Notes: a model not told the origin generated them from the letters alone. A stretch of 64,000 nt of DNA from Streptomyces griseus subsp. griseus (GCF_003610995.1 NZ_CP032543.1:310001-374000); one strand, 5' to 3'. Numbered from the stretch's first letter, positions 1-9,297 are shown. Numbers and translations: made by a program.

Positions 1-402
1 CAGGAACGGGGTGATGAGCAGGGTGCGGACGAAGCCCCGGCCGAAGAAGGTGCGGTCCAGGAGCAGGGCGAAGGCAAGGCCGAGGACGACGCTGGCGATC
101 ACCACGGTGGCGGTGAGCAGGACGGTGGTCAGGACCGATTCCCGCAGGGCGGGGTCGGTGAAGACGGAGCCGTAGTTGGCGAAGCCGGTGAAGTGGCGCT
201 GGTCCGGCTTGAGCGAGTTCCAGTCGAAGAAGGAGATCACCAGCGTTGCCACGAAGGGCAGTTGGGTGACCACGATCAGGAAGACAAGGGCGGGCAGGAG
301 GGGTGCGCGGGTCGCCCACGCCTTCGCTCTGCTGCCCGTGGGGCGCTTGCCCGGCGGGGCGGGACGGGGCGGGTTCGGGCGTACGGCGGTGGTAGTGGTC
401 AT
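1..402 (-). CDS. Sugar/polyol ABC transporter permease (MalF/UgpA type), 3' part outside window
   Basis: The first 134 residues of an inner-membrane permease of a carbohydrate ABC importer are visible; the rest lies beyond position 1. After a basic, proline-rich cytoplasmic head of about 30 residues comes the first membrane helix (LLPALVFLIVVTQLPF) and then the family-typical segment FFDWNSLKP...FTGFANY, followed by a second helix and the start of a third. Its ATG overlaps the stop of the binding-protein gene as ATGA, so the two are translationally coupled in one operon. Truncated only by the window edge. Confidence 0.85.
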   Translation of the reverse strand, partial: MTTTTAVRPNPPRPAPPGKRPTGSRAKAWATRAPLLPALVFLIVVTQLPFVATLVISFFDWNSLKPDQRHFTGFANYGSVFTDPALRESVLTTVLLTATVVIASVVLGLAFALLLDRTFFGRGFVRTLLITPFL

Positions 403-1769
403 CGGTACTCCTCCGCGACCTTCTCGGCCAGCTTCTGGGAGGTGGCGAGTGCGGCGTCCACCGACTGGCGGCCCGCGATGGCGGCGCTGATCTCCTGCGC
501 GACCTTGGTGCCGAGGTCGGTGAACTCCGGTACGCCGACGAACTGGATGCCTGCCGTGGGGCGCGGCTGGGTGCCGGGGTTGTTGGGGTCGGCCTCGGAG
601 ATCGCCTGCTCGGTGACGTCGGCGAACGCCCCTGCTTCCTTGCGGTAGTCGGGGTTGGCGTAGGTCGAAGCGCGTTTGCCCGCGGGGACGTTGGACCAGC
701 CGCTGGTGGCGCCGACGAGCTCCTCGTACTCCTTGCTGGAGGCCCAGGACATGAACTTCCAGGCGTCGTCGGCCTTCTTGGAGGCGTTCTGCATGCCCCA
801 GGCCCAGGTGTAGAGCCAGCCGGAGCTCTTCGTCTGCTCCACGGGGGCCGGCACGTAGCCGATCTTGCCCTTGACCGGGGAGTTCTTGGCCTCCAGCGAT
901 CCGGCGCCGGCGGTGGCGTCGTACCACATGGCGGTCTTGCCCTGGGTCATGTTGTTGAGGCACTCGGCGTAGCCGGACTGCGGGGCGCCGAGCTCTCCGT
1001 GTTTGCGCACCAGGTCGACGTAGAACTTGGTCGCCTTCTTGAACTCCGGTGAGGTGAGCTGGGGTTGCCAGTCCTCGGTGAACCAGGTGCCGCCCATGGT
1101 GTTGACGACGGTGGTGAGGGGGGCGATGACCTCGCCCCAGCCGGGCAGGCCGCGCAGACAGATGCCCTTCATCCCGCGCTGCGACCCGTCGGTCTTCGCG
1201 GCGAGTTCGGCGACCTCGTTCCAGGTCGGCTTGGCGGGCATGGTGAGCCCTTCCTTCTCGAAGACGTCCTTGCGGTACATCAGGAAGGAGGACTCGCCGT
1301 AGAAGGGCTGGGCGTACAGCTTGCCGTCCTTGTGGGTCAGCGACTCGCGCAGCGGCGGGAGGATGTCCTGCTGGTCGAAGTCCGGGTCGGCGTCGACGTA
1401 TTCGTCCAGCGGGCGCAGCCAGCCGTTCTCGGCGAAGAACGGCAGCTCGAAGTTGGAGATGGTGGCGATGTCGTACTGACCGGCCTGGTTGGAGTAGTCC
1501 TGACTGATCTTGTCGCGGACGTCGTTCTCGGGCAGCACCGTGAAGTGGACGGTGATGCCGGTCTCCTTGGTGAAGTGCTCCTCGGTCAGCTTCTGGAGTT
1601 CGACCATCTGCGGGTTGTTCACCATCAGGACGTTGAGGGCGTCGCCTCCCCCGAAGGAGGTCCCGCCGGCCCCGGCGCAGCCGGTGGCGAGAAGGGCGAG
1701 TGCCGCGGCGGTGGCGGCCGTGCGCGGCAGGCGGCGTGGTCCGTGTCGTCGGCGGGGGTGATGGCGCAT
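399..1769 (-). CDS. Extracellular solute-binding lipoprotein of a sugar/polyol ABC importer
   Basis: 456-residue family 1 solute-binding protein that would capture a sugar or sugar alcohol outside the membrane and hand it to the adjacent permease. The N-terminus is a strongly basic n-region, a hydrophobic stretch and a lipobox LATGC with the lipidated cysteine at residue 31. The mature part resembles sorbitol/mannitol-type binding proteins (NNPQMVELQKLTEEHF, YDIATISNFELPFFAENGWL, MYRKDVFEKEGL). Substrate is inferred from resemblance and from the DeoR-family regulator next door; other sugars are possible. It is the upstream gene of the operon and is coupled to the permease by ATGA. Confidence 0.85.
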   Translation of the reverse strand: MRHHPRRRHGPRRLPRTAATAAALALLATGCAGAGGTSFGGGDALNVLMVNNPQMVELQKLTEEHFTKETGITVHFTVLPENDVRDKISQDYSNQAGQYDIATISNFELPFFAENGWLRPLDEYVDADPDFDQQDILPPLRESLTHKDGKLYAQPFYGESSFLMYRKDVFEKEGLTMPAKPTWNEVAELAAKTDGSQRGMKGICLRGLPGWGEVIAPLTTVVNTMGGTWFTEDWQPQLTSPEFKKATKFYVDLVRKHGELGAPQSGYAECLNNMTQGKTAMWYDATAGAGSLEAKNSPVKGKIGYVPAPVEQTKSSGWLYTWAWGMQNASKKADDAWKFMSWASSKEYEELVGATSGWSNVPAGKRASTYANPDYRKEAGAFADVTEQAISEADPNNPGTQPRPTAGIQFVGVPEFTDLGTKVAQEISAAIAGRQSVDAALATSQKLAEKVAEEYR

Positions 1770-1921
1770 GGGGACTCCTGATCAGTCGTAACGGCTCGGT
1801 GATCGGGTCGTGCGGGTCGCGCCAAGGGCGGCGCGGGGGCAGGACGGACCGCGCCCCGACGGGGGAGGCGGGGCGCGGTGGTACGGGGGTGGTGCGGCCG
1901 GTGCGGGACCGGGGCGGCGGG

Positions 1922-2692
1922 TCAGACGCGGATGACCTGGGGGCCCATCAGGGAGTAGCGCTGGGCCTCAGCCGAGGAGAGCCCGGCGTCGGTGACGATC
2001 GTCTCGAAGTCGCCGACACCGGCGAAACGGCAGAAGCTCACCGCGCCGAACTTGGAGTGGATCCCGGCGAAGACGCGGCGCCGGGAGCTGCGCATGGCCT
2101 GGGCCTTGACCTCGGCGACGGCCGGATCGGGGGTGGTGAGGCCGTACTCGCGGGAGATGCCGTTGGCACCGACGTACGCCAGGTCGATGACGAAGCCGGC
2201 GAGCATCTTGGAGGCCCAGTGGTCGACGGTGGCCATCGTGGAGCCGCGCACCCGGCCGCCGAGCAGCAGGACGGAGATCTTCTCGGCGTCCGCGAGGACG
2301 GTGGCGACGGCCAGGGACGCCGTGACGACGGTCAGCGGCCGGTCCCGGGGGAACGCCTCGGCGACGAGCTGGGGGGTGAAGCCCTCGTCGACGAAGACGG
2401 TCTCCGCGTCGCCGAGGAGGTCGGCGGCGGCGGCCGCGATCCGTGACTTCTGCGGGACGTTCCGGGTGGTGCGGACCGCGAGCGTGGTCTCGAAGCCCGC
2501 CGACTCCACCGGGTAGGCGCCGCCATGGGTCCGGCGGACGAGACCGTGCTCCTCCAGTACGTGCAGATCGCGGCGGACGGTCTCCTTCGCCACCTTGAAC
2601 AGCGCCGCCAGGGCGTTCACCTCGACCGACCCGTCCCGCCGGGCGGTGTCGAGAATTCCTCTGCGGCGTTCGTCGGTGTCCACGACACACAT
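1922..2692 (-). CDS. DeoR/GlpR-family transcriptional regulator
   Basis: 256-residue DNA-binding regulator. An N-terminal winged helix-turn-helix (about residues 20-60: FKVAKETVRRDLHVLEEHGLVRR) precedes a sugar-phosphate-sensing DeoRC domain with the typical stretches VFVDEGFT, LTVVTAS and YVGANGI. Members usually repress a nearby sugar or polyol operon and are released by a phosphorylated sugar. It lies immediately upstream of, and on the same strand as, the binding-protein gene, so it probably controls that operon. A tandem 10-bp repeat at 2805-2824 upstream is a candidate operator. A slightly later start than the one given is possible. Confidence 0.88.
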   Translation of the reverse strand: MCVVDTDERRRGILDTARRDGSVEVNALAALFKVAKETVRRDLHVLEEHGLVRRTHGGAYPVESAGFETTLAVRTTRNVPQKSRIAAAAADLLGDAETVFVDEGFTPQLVAEAFPRDRPLTVVTASLAVATVLADAEKISVLLLGGRVRGSTMATVDHWASKMLAGFVIDLAYVGANGISREYGLTTPDPAVAEVKAQAMRSSRRRVFAGIHSKFGAVSFCRFAGVGDFETIVTDAGLSSAEAQRYSLMGPQVIRV

Positions 2693-2804
2693 CCCTGGCT
2701 CTTGCGGTGGCGCTGTTCAGGCGGTGGGCCGGTCCGTTCGGGCCCATGTGACGTTTTTACAAGCAGGGTCTCCCCCTCGACCAGGCTCTTCGCGAGATTC
2801 CCTC

Positions 2805-2824
2805 TGCCCGTTCATGCCCGTTTA
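2805..2824 (-). promoter_or_regulatory. Tandem 10-bp direct repeat upstream of the DeoR-type gene
   Basis: TGCCCGTTCA is followed directly by TGCCCGTTTA, giving two near-identical decamers one helical turn apart, about 110 bp upstream of the regulator start. DeoR-family proteins often bind short direct repeats spaced by about a turn, so this is a candidate operator. There is no direct evidence. Confidence 0.3.
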
Positions 2825-2868
2825 CATCGATGGACCGCCGCTGGTCACACCCCTACCGGCGGGCTTTC

Positions 2869-2887
2869 CGGGCGCCCCCGGCGCCCG
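2869..2887 (-). terminator. Hairpin downstream of the radical SAM gene
   Basis: A perfect 8-bp inverted repeat, CGGGCGCC and GGCGCCCG, with a three-base loop lies about 70 bp after the radical SAM stop codon. It has no U-tract, as is common for Streptomyces terminators. Confidence 0.45.
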
Positions 2888-2953
2888 CTCGGCCGGGGCG
2901 TGCGCCCGGATCGTGCCCGTTCCCGCGGAACGGTGCCCGATCTTCGGGGATCT

Positions 2954-4291
2954 TCAGACGGCGGGCTCCTCCTCCAGACCTTCGAGACTGTCCATGAAGG
3001 AGCTGACCGAGAAGACGGCGCGGCCGGGTCCCGCGGGGCCGTAGCCGGGCGGGGAGTTGAGCCCGAACTCCTCCAGCGTCGCGCGGTACGCCTGGAGGAG
3101 GCGGATGTGGTACTCCAGCGGCGCGCCCAGCGGGTTTGCCTTGCCGAGCGGGGTGGTGGGCTCGGGGCACCAGGTGGTGAAGCGCGGCACGACCCCGTTG
3201 GACATGAAGAACCGCAGACCCTCGGTGGTCGAGTCGATGGCCTCGCTCACCTTCGTGAAGCCGAAGGGCTCGGCCATCTCGATGCCCGCGACGAAGTTGG
3301 GGATGACGTTGCGCGGCCCGAACACCTCGGCGGACTCCAGGATCCGGCGGTGCCACTCGTCGCGGCCGACGTACCGCTCCTTGCCGGGGCAGTGCAGCTG
3401 GAAGAGCCGGCGGTCCCACACCTCGAAGTTGGGGTGGTAGATCCGGATGCCGTAGTCGTGGAAGCGCTGCACATCCTCGCGGGGCAGCGCCTGCGCCACC
3501 ACTTTGCCGGTCCAGCGGCCGGGGAAGCGCTCCTCGATGGCCTTGGCGTAGTGCCCGTAGAAGTCGGCCTCGTCACGCCCGGCGACCTGGGAGGTGATCG
3601 ATCCGCCGGTGAGGGTGTAGGCGCGGGATACGCCGGCGGTGTCGTACCGGTCGATGATCTCCAGGGCCTCCAGCACCTCCTCGACCGGCTTGACCCCGGT
3701 GTACGGGCGGCCGGCCGCCTTGTGCTGGCGCCAGTTGTGGTTGATGTCGCAGAACTGGCACTCCTCCTTGGCGCCGAAGTACTGGCAGACCCGGAAGACC
3801 GTCAGATAGATGAGGTAGCCCCACTGGATGGTCGGGGCGACCTCCATCACCGACTTGCCGTTGGACAGCTGGTGGCGGTAGTACTCCGGCATCGGCGGCA
3901 GCCCGACGTCCGCGATCCGCGCCCCGTCGAGGTAGAGGCCGAGCGTCCCGTCCTCACCGCCGCGCACGACGTACGGGGAGTCGGGGTTGACGCGCACCGA
4001 CACGACGGTGCGGCGCAGCCCGTAGGGGCCGCCGGTGAGCACGACCTCCTCGGGCGGCCGGTTGAGCGCGGCGGCACCGAGCTCGGGCAGGGTGCGGTGG
4101 TCGAAGGAGAAGATGAAGTACGACTTCGGCTTCACGTCACCGGTGGCCCCGCCGACCGATCCGCTGAGCGCGGATTCGTCGAAGGCCATGCCGCCGCGCA
4201 GCAGGTCCTCCTTGATGACGGCTTCCCGGGGCACCTCGGGGAAACGCCCCATCAGGTCCTCGACCAGTGCCGTACGACTGCTGCTCGGCAT
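2954..4291 (-). CDS. Radical SAM protein of unknown function
   Basis: 445-residue protein with an apparent radical SAM core. The presumed [4Fe-4S] ligands are C169, C178 and C181 (FRVCQYFGAKEECQFCD), a CX8CX2C spacing instead of the standard CX3CX2C. A glycine motif LTGGSITS follows at the expected distance, and later strands carry PNFEVWD and PNFVAGIEM. The N-terminal 150 residues have no domain I recognise. No partner enzyme or precursor peptide is encoded beside it. The gene stands alone, divergent from the response regulator at 4602. The reaction and substrate cannot be told from sequence. Confidence 0.8.
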   Translation of the reverse strand: MPSSSRTALVEDLMGRFPEVPREAVIKEDLLRGGMAFDESALSGSVGGATGDVKPKSYFIFSFDHRTLPELGAAALNRPPEEVVLTGGPYGLRRTVVSVRVNPDSPYVVRGGEDGTLGLYLDGARIADVGLPPMPEYYRHQLSNGKSVMEVAPTIQWGYLIYLTVFRVCQYFGAKEECQFCDINHNWRQHKAAGRPYTGVKPVEEVLEALEIIDRYDTAGVSRAYTLTGGSITSQVAGRDEADFYGHYAKAIEERFPGRWTGKVVAQALPREDVQRFHDYGIRIYHPNFEVWDRRLFQLHCPGKERYVGRDEWHRRILESAEVFGPRNVIPNFVAGIEMAEPFGFTKVSEAIDSTTEGLRFFMSNGVVPRFTTWCPEPTTPLGKANPLGAPLEYHIRLLQAYRATLEEFGLNSPPGYGPAGPGRAVFSVSSFMDSLEGLEEEPAV

Positions 4292-4601
4292 GTACGCGAA
4301 CCTCCGTAGTCACCCCACCGCAACTGCGCGCGCACGGGTGGGCAGGTCTGTCCAGTCAGGCTGGCAAGCCTACGCCAACGCCTTCCGCCACCCGCACTGA
4401 CCAGCGGAAAACGGATCCGGGGGGCCTTTGGGCCGCGCCCCTGGGACAATGCGGGTAGGACCGGGAGCCGGGGCCTGACCCCGACCGGAGCCTGGAGGGA
4501 CAGCCCTGGACGTAAGCCTGGAGCGGAAGCCCTGGACGTAGTCCTGAGGTGGAAGCCCGGGGTGGAAGCTTTGGGAGCCGACCGACCACCGGGGGCCGCA
4601 G
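4292..4601. other. Divergent intergenic region with degenerate tandem repeats
   Basis: This 310-bp gap carries the promoters of the divergent radical SAM and response regulator genes. A DevR-like candidate box, GGGGCCTTTGGGCC, lies at 4421-4434. Two adjacent imperfect 26-bp units occupy 4502-4527 and 4528-4553, both beginning AGCCCTGGACGTA, with a partial third unit up to about 4566. No convincing ORF crosses it. Confidence 0.5.
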
Positions 4602-5294
4602 ATGTCCGGCACACCGACCGCAGCAGCCGGGGCGCCGATCCGGGTCTTCCTGCTGGACGATCACGAAGTCGTACGCCGGGGGCTGCACGACCTCCTGGGG
4701 GCCGAGCCCGGTCTGGAGGTCGTCGGGGAGGCGTCCACCGCCGCCCAGGCGCTCGCCCGCGGCCCCGCGCTCCGGCCCGATGTCGCGGTCCTCGATGTGC
4801 GGTTGCCCGACGGGGACGGCATCACGGTCTGCCGCGAGCTGCGCTCCCGGATGCCGGGGCTGGCCTGTCTGATGCTGACGTCCTTCGACGACGAGGACGC
4901 CCTGCTGGACGCGATCATGGGCGGGGCTGCCGGGTATGTGCTGAAGCAGATCAACGGGTCGGACCTCGTGTCGGCCGTGCGGACGGTGGCGACGGGCCAG
5001 TCGATGCTGGACCCGGCGACCACGGCCCGGCTCATGCGCCGCCTGCGCACGCCCTTGCCCGCCGGTCCCGTGGAGGACGAGCGGCTGTCGGCCCTCTCCG
5101 AACGGGAGCGTTCCGTGCTGGACCTCATCGGCGAGGGGCTGACCAACCGGCAGATCGCCGAGCGGCTCTACCTCTCCGAGAAGACCGTGAAGAACCACAT
5201 CTCCCGGCTGCTCGGGAAGCTCGGGGTGGAGCGCCGGGTCCAGGCGGCCGTCATCGCGACAGAGGTGCGGGAGCACAGGCAGCAGGACGGGTGA
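4602..5294 (+). CDS. NarL/DevR-family two-component response regulator
   Basis: 230-residue cytoplasmic response regulator. The receiver domain has the acidic pair D19/D20, phosphoacceptor D65 (VAVLDVRLP) and K115 (YVLKQ). It is joined to a LuxR-type helix-turn-helix at about 160-220 ([38 protein letters not shown]). The overall look and the convergent GAF-GAF kinase match the DevR/DosR of mycobacteria and OsdR of Streptomyces, which switch on universal stress proteins and nitroreductases in hypoxia or stasis. Exactly such genes follow at 7261-9297. Orthology to OsdR is inferred; the family assignment is secure. Confidence 0.88.
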   Translation: MSGTPTAAAGAPIRVFLLDDHEVVRRGLHDLLGAEPGLEVVGEASTAAQALARGPALRPDVAVLDVRLPDGDGITVCRELRSRMPGLACLMLTSFDDEDALLDAIMGGAAGYVLKQINGSDLVSAVRTVATGQSMLDPATTARLMRRLRTPLPAGPVEDERLSALSERERSVLDLIGEGLTNRQIAERLYLSEKTVKNHISRLLGKLGVERRVQAAVIATEVREHRQQDG

Positions 5295-5383
5295 GGGGCG
5301 CCCGGGGCGGCAGACGTGGCGAGGCCCCGGCCGGTGAGCGGACCGAAACTGCCGGCCGGGGCGGCCGACAGGGAGGGGCGCGG

Positions 5384-7140
5384 TCACCCCGCCGTCCGGT
5401 ACGGCCCTCCCCCGTGCCCCGCAGGCAGCGGGACGCGCCACTCCAGTACCGTGCCGCCGCGCGGGGGCGGGCCGCTCTCCGCGGAGAAGGTGCCGCCCAG
5501 CTGTTCGGCCCGTTCGGTCAGGTTCCGCAGGCCGCTGCCCCGGGCGTCAGGAGGGAGGCCGGTGCCGTCGTCGGTCGCGGTCACCGTCAGCACACCGTCG
5601 TCGGCGACGACCGACACCTCCGCCTCCCGCGCCCCCGCGTGCCGGGCGATGTTGCTCAGGGCCTCCACGATCACCGCGATCACCTGGTCGGCCACGTCCT
5701 GCGGCACGTCCGTGTCGATCAGCCCCTCCATCCGCAGCGCGGGAGGGAACCCGAGGGCGGGCGCTGCGGTGTCCACCGCCTCGACGACCCTGGTCCGGAG
5801 TCTGGGGGCGGCTCCGGTCGGCTCGTGCTCACGGAGGCCGAAGATGGTGGAGCGAATGATCTTGATCGTGGTGTCGAGGTCGTCGATCGCCCGGCCCAGC
5901 CGTTCGGCCGCCTCCGGGTGGTCGACGAACGGGCGGGCGCTCTGGAGGGTCATCCCGGTGGCGAACAGCCGCTGGATCGCGAGGTCGTGAAGGTCACGGG
6001 CGATCCGGTCCCGGTCCTCCAGCAGGCTCACCTGCTCGGCGGCGCGGCGACGCTCGGCCAGTTCGAGCGCCAGCGCGGCCTGCCCTGCGAACCCCGGAAG
6101 CGAGGCGATCTCCGGGCCGGCGAAGGGGGCACCGCCCTGGAGCCGCGCCAGGATGAGGACCCCGCTCAGCTTCTCCTTGGTCCCACGACGACGGCGACCG
6201 CGGGGCCGAACCCCTCCCAGCTCTCGGGCCGTACGGTGATCCGGGGGTCGTCGGCCACGTCGGGAACGGTGATGAGGGCGTCGGCGGCGAGCGTGACCCC
6301 GGCGAGGGTGCCCCAGGTGGACGGCAGCGCCAGGCCGCGATGGGCCTCGGCCCCCTTCCCCCGGGCGAGCGACCCGCTCAGCTCACCGTCCGGCTCCACC
6401 AGGTGGAAGACGCCCAGGTCGGCACCGGCGATGTCCACGGCCCGGGCCAGCATCCCCTCCAGTACCTCCGGTTCCGCCGAGCCGGAGAGGAGCGCGCTGG
6501 TGAAGCCGGAGCCGGCGGCGAGCCACCGCTCGCGCAGCCGCCCCTCCTCGTAGAGGCGGGCGTTCTCGATGGCGATGCCCGCCGCGACCGCCAGCGTGGA
6601 GACGACGGCCTCGTCCTCCGCGTCGAAGTCGGCGCCGCCGCGCTTCTCGGTGAGGTAGAGGTTGCCGAACACCTCCTCGCGGACCCTGATGGGCACGCCG
6701 AGGAAGGAGTGCATCGGCGGATGGTGGGGCGGGAAGCCGTACGAGGTCGGGTGGGCCGAGAGCTCGCCCAGCCGCAGGGGCTCCGGGTGCCGGATCAGCT
6801 CGCCGAGGATGCCGTGGCCGGAGGGGAGGCCGCCGATCTGTTCCCGTACCTCGTCGCTGATGCCGATGGGCAGGAACTCGGCGAGCTTCTGGTCGTCGCC
6901 GATCACGCCCAGCGCCCCGTACTCGGCGTCGACGAGCGCGACCGCCGCCTCGACGATGCCCCGGAGCACCTGGGGCAGAGCCAGTTCCCGGCCGACCGAC
7001 ATGACGGCCTCCAGCAGGCCGTTGAGCCGGTCGCGGGTCCCCCGGGCCTCGTCGATGCGGCCCTGGAGCTCGTCGAGGAGTTCGTCGAGTCTCAAGCGCG
7101 GGAGCCTGGCACGTTCGGTCTCACGGCCGTCGCCGCCCAT
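5384..7140 (-). pseudogene. GAF-GAF sensor histidine kinase (DevS/DosT type), interrupted by one frameshift
   Basis: Partner kinase of the convergent response regulator. The 5' part (7140 down to about 6181) encodes two GAF sensor domains, the first at about residues 50-200 and the second from about 225. The 3' part (about 6181 to 5384) encodes the HisKA_3 dimerisation box DRDRIARDLHDLAIQRLF and an HATPase domain (GSGLRNLTERAEQLGG). The two frames meet at 6179-6184: VVVG in one frame must continue as TKEKLSGVL in the other. One extra G in the GGG run there restores a continuous protein of about 585 residues, close to mycobacterial DevS. As written, translation stops at 6166. Sequencing error is at least as likely as a true mutation. 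Confidence 0.8.
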
Positions 7141-7260
7141 GAACACCTCCGACGGCGTCGAGGGCGCGGACCGCTCGTGTCCGCACCTCCCAACGTAGCC
7201 GCCGCACCGCGCCGGCTCATGTCGAGGTGTCCGTGATGAGGCCGCCGTGGGAGGGCCCGG

Positions 7261-8123
7261 TCATGCCGGTGCCGGCGCGGGGGCCGTGATCACCGGGCAG
7301 GGGGCCCGGTGCAGCAGCCCGTGGACGACGGAGTCCGGGCGCTCCCGGTGGAGCCACCCCGGCCCCGGCGGCCCACCACCACGGCGACGGCGTGTCCGGC
7401 CGCGTCCGCGAGCGCCTCGACCGGGGACCCGGTCACCACCTCGTGGTCCAGCCGGACGTCGGGGTAATTCCCGGCCCACCCCGCAACAGGCTCGGCCAGC
7501 AGGCGGCGCTCGGCCTCCGTCGGGGCGTCACCGCCGCGCAACGAGAACACCGGGGCGGCTGCCACACCGCGACCGCGCGCTGGGCGCAGCCCCGTGGACC
7601 GGCCTCCTCGAACGCCAGGGCGGGCGCCGCCTTGGAGGTTCGCCGCCGTCGACGCCGACCACGAGGTACGGCGGCCGCGCGGCGCTTCCTCCGGCCCGGC
7701 CCACCACGGTCACGGGGCAGTGCGCCTGCGCGGTGACCGGGACGACCAGCGAACCGGCGCTGAGGAACTCCTCCAGCCTGCCCAGGTGCCGGGAGCCGAG
7801 CACCACCATGCGGGCCTCGCGGGTCAGGCCCGCCAGGACAGGCGCCGGGGGCCCTTCGAGACGGGAGGCGGTGGTCCGCAGGCCCGGCTGCCGCTCCCGC
7901 GCCCCGGCCACGGCGGCCGCCAGGTCCTGTACGGCGGCCTCTTCGGCCTCCCGGTGGCGCGGGGGCGTCGCCGGGGTTCGTGGAGCGGCGGTACGGCCAC
8001 GACGAGCCGCCGCCCGGGGGCGCGGAGGCGGGCCTCGTCGGCCGCCCAGCGGACGGCCGGGTACCGGTCCGCGCGGGGGTCGGCACCGACCACGGTGTCC
8101 TGGCCTCTCGCCGTACCGCTCAT
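7261..8123 (-). pseudogene. Universal stress protein (two UspA domains), four frameshifts
   Basis: The coding sense of a tandem-domain universal stress protein is clear but moves through all three frames. It runs MSGTARGQDTVVGADPRAD... from 8123; EEAAVQDLAAAV...ARMVVLGSRHLG...CPVTVVGR; then PYLVVGVDGG; FSLRGGDAPTEAERRLL...VVVGRRGRGG; and finally HRERPDSVVHGLLHRAPCPVITAPAP, ending at 7261. Joins fall near 7973, 7643, 7553 and 7357. Each is repaired by inserting one base into a homopolymer. The ATP-binding region of the second domain and the terminal SVVHGLLHRAPCPV motif are recognisable. It belongs to the dormancy group with the neighbouring kinase and nitroreductase. Confidence 0.75.
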
Positions 8124-8234
8124 GAGGGGTCCTCCTGCCGTCCGCAGCCCGGAGCTCTTCCGAGACTGGCATCGGGAAAGGGCGGCGGTGCGGGCCGCAG
8201 GGGGCGGAGAGGGGCCCCGGTCGGTCCGGGGGCA

Positions 8235-8248
8235 GGGCCGTTCGGCCC
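8235..8248. promoter_or_regulatory. Candidate DevR/OsdR-type box
   Basis: GGGCCGTTCGGCCC is a 14-bp palindrome except for its two central bases. It lies in the divergent promoter region between the universal stress protein gene and the nitroreductase, about 60 bp upstream of the latter's ATG. DevR-family boxes have this GC-armed dyad form, and both neighbours are typical DevR targets. The assignment is inferred. Confidence 0.45.
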
Positions 8249-8307
8249 CTCCCCGCGTTGGCGTTCCCGGCGGAAGCTGGAGCCGAGGGAGCACCGGAGA
8301 GGAAGCC

Positions 8308-9297
8308 ATGCCCACCACAGAGCAGCTCGTGGAGACCGTGACCTCGCTGGTCGAGGACGCCGTCACCGCACCGTCCATGCACAACGCCCAGCCCTGGCGG
8401 TTCGTCCACCGCGCGGGCACCCGTTCGCTCGCCCTGTACGGAGACCCGTCGCGCTCACTGCCCGCCGGAGATCCGGACGGGCGCGGGCTGCACCTGGGAT
8501 GCGGCGCCGCCCTGTTCAACCTGCGGGTGTCCGCCGCCCAGCACGGGTGGGGCGCCGCCACCGAGCTGCTCCCCGACCCGCGCGACCCCTGGCACCTGGC
8601 CGATGTCGTGCTCCAGGGGCCCGACCCGGCGGAGCCGGACCCGGCGGAGCTGTACCCCGCCGTACGGCAGCGCCACACCAGCCGCTTCCCCTTCTCCGAC
8701 GAGCGGATTCCGGGGGAGATCGTCGACGGGCTCCGCGGCGCCGCCCTCCTGGAGGGGTGCCGGCTGATCGTGCCGGGGACCTGGCACTCGGAGGCGGTCC
8801 TGGACCTGGTGCGCGACGCCGAACTCTTCGAGTCGGCCGACGCAGCGCTGCGCGAGGAGATCGCCGCCTGGACCCGTACGGGCAAGGCCGGTGAGGGACC
8901 CGCCACCGAGGGCATCCCCTCCTACGCGCTCGGCCCGCGCCAGTACGGGGTGACCGCCCCCGCACGGGACTTCGACGCGCCGCGCGACCTGCCGGGCCGG
9001 GCCGTCGCCGCCTTCGAGGAGCGGCCGCAGATCGCCTTGCTGGGCACACTGGACGACTCCCCGGCCGACTGGCTGCGGGCGGGGCAGGCCATGGAACGCG
9101 TACTCCTGCAAGCCACTCTCGACGGGCTGTCGACCTCGCTGATGTCGCAGCCCCTGGAATGGCCCGAACTCCGCTCGCTGACCCGCGAGCCCGGCTCCCT
9201 GACCGGCTTCGTCCACATGGTGTTCCGGTTCGGGTACGGGCCCCGGGGTGTCGCCACCCCTCGCCGGCCGGTCGACGAGGTCCTGACCGTGGAGTGA
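8308..9297 (+). CDS. Acg-family nitroreductase
   Basis: 329-residue flavoprotein-fold protein of the Acg type, a nitroreductase-like family found in DevR regulons. Diagnostic segments are DAVTAPSMHNAQPWRF near the N-terminus, RHTSRFPFSDERIP in the middle and the C-terminal FGYGPRGVATPRRPVDEVL. The start is the ATG preceded by GGAGAGGAAGCC. Some Acg proteins have lost catalysis and only bind FMN, so its reaction is uncertain. It is divergent from the stress protein gene, with a palindromic box between them. A hairpin at 9312-9340 probably ends the transcript. Confidence 0.85.
   Translation: MPTTEQLVETVTSLVEDAVTAPSMHNAQPWRFVHRAGTRSLALYGDPSRSLPAGDPDGRGLHLGCGAALFNLRVSAAQHGWGAATELLPDPRDPWHLADVVLQGPDPAEPDPAELYPAVRQRHTSRFPFSDERIPGEIVDGLRGAALLEGCRLIVPGTWHSEAVLDLVRDAELFESADAALREEIAAWTRTGKAGEGPATEGIPSYALGPRQYGVTAPARDFDAPRDLPGRAVAAFEERPQIALLGTLDDSPADWLRAGQAMERVLLQATLDGLSTSLMSQPLEWPELRSLTREPGSLTGFVHMVFRFGYGPRGVATPRRPVDEVLTVE

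Noticed and set aside
2525..4309. A 594-codon plus-strand frame over the radical SAM gene
   Set aside because: It is antisense to a gene with clear motifs, and its product is compositionally biased and family-less.
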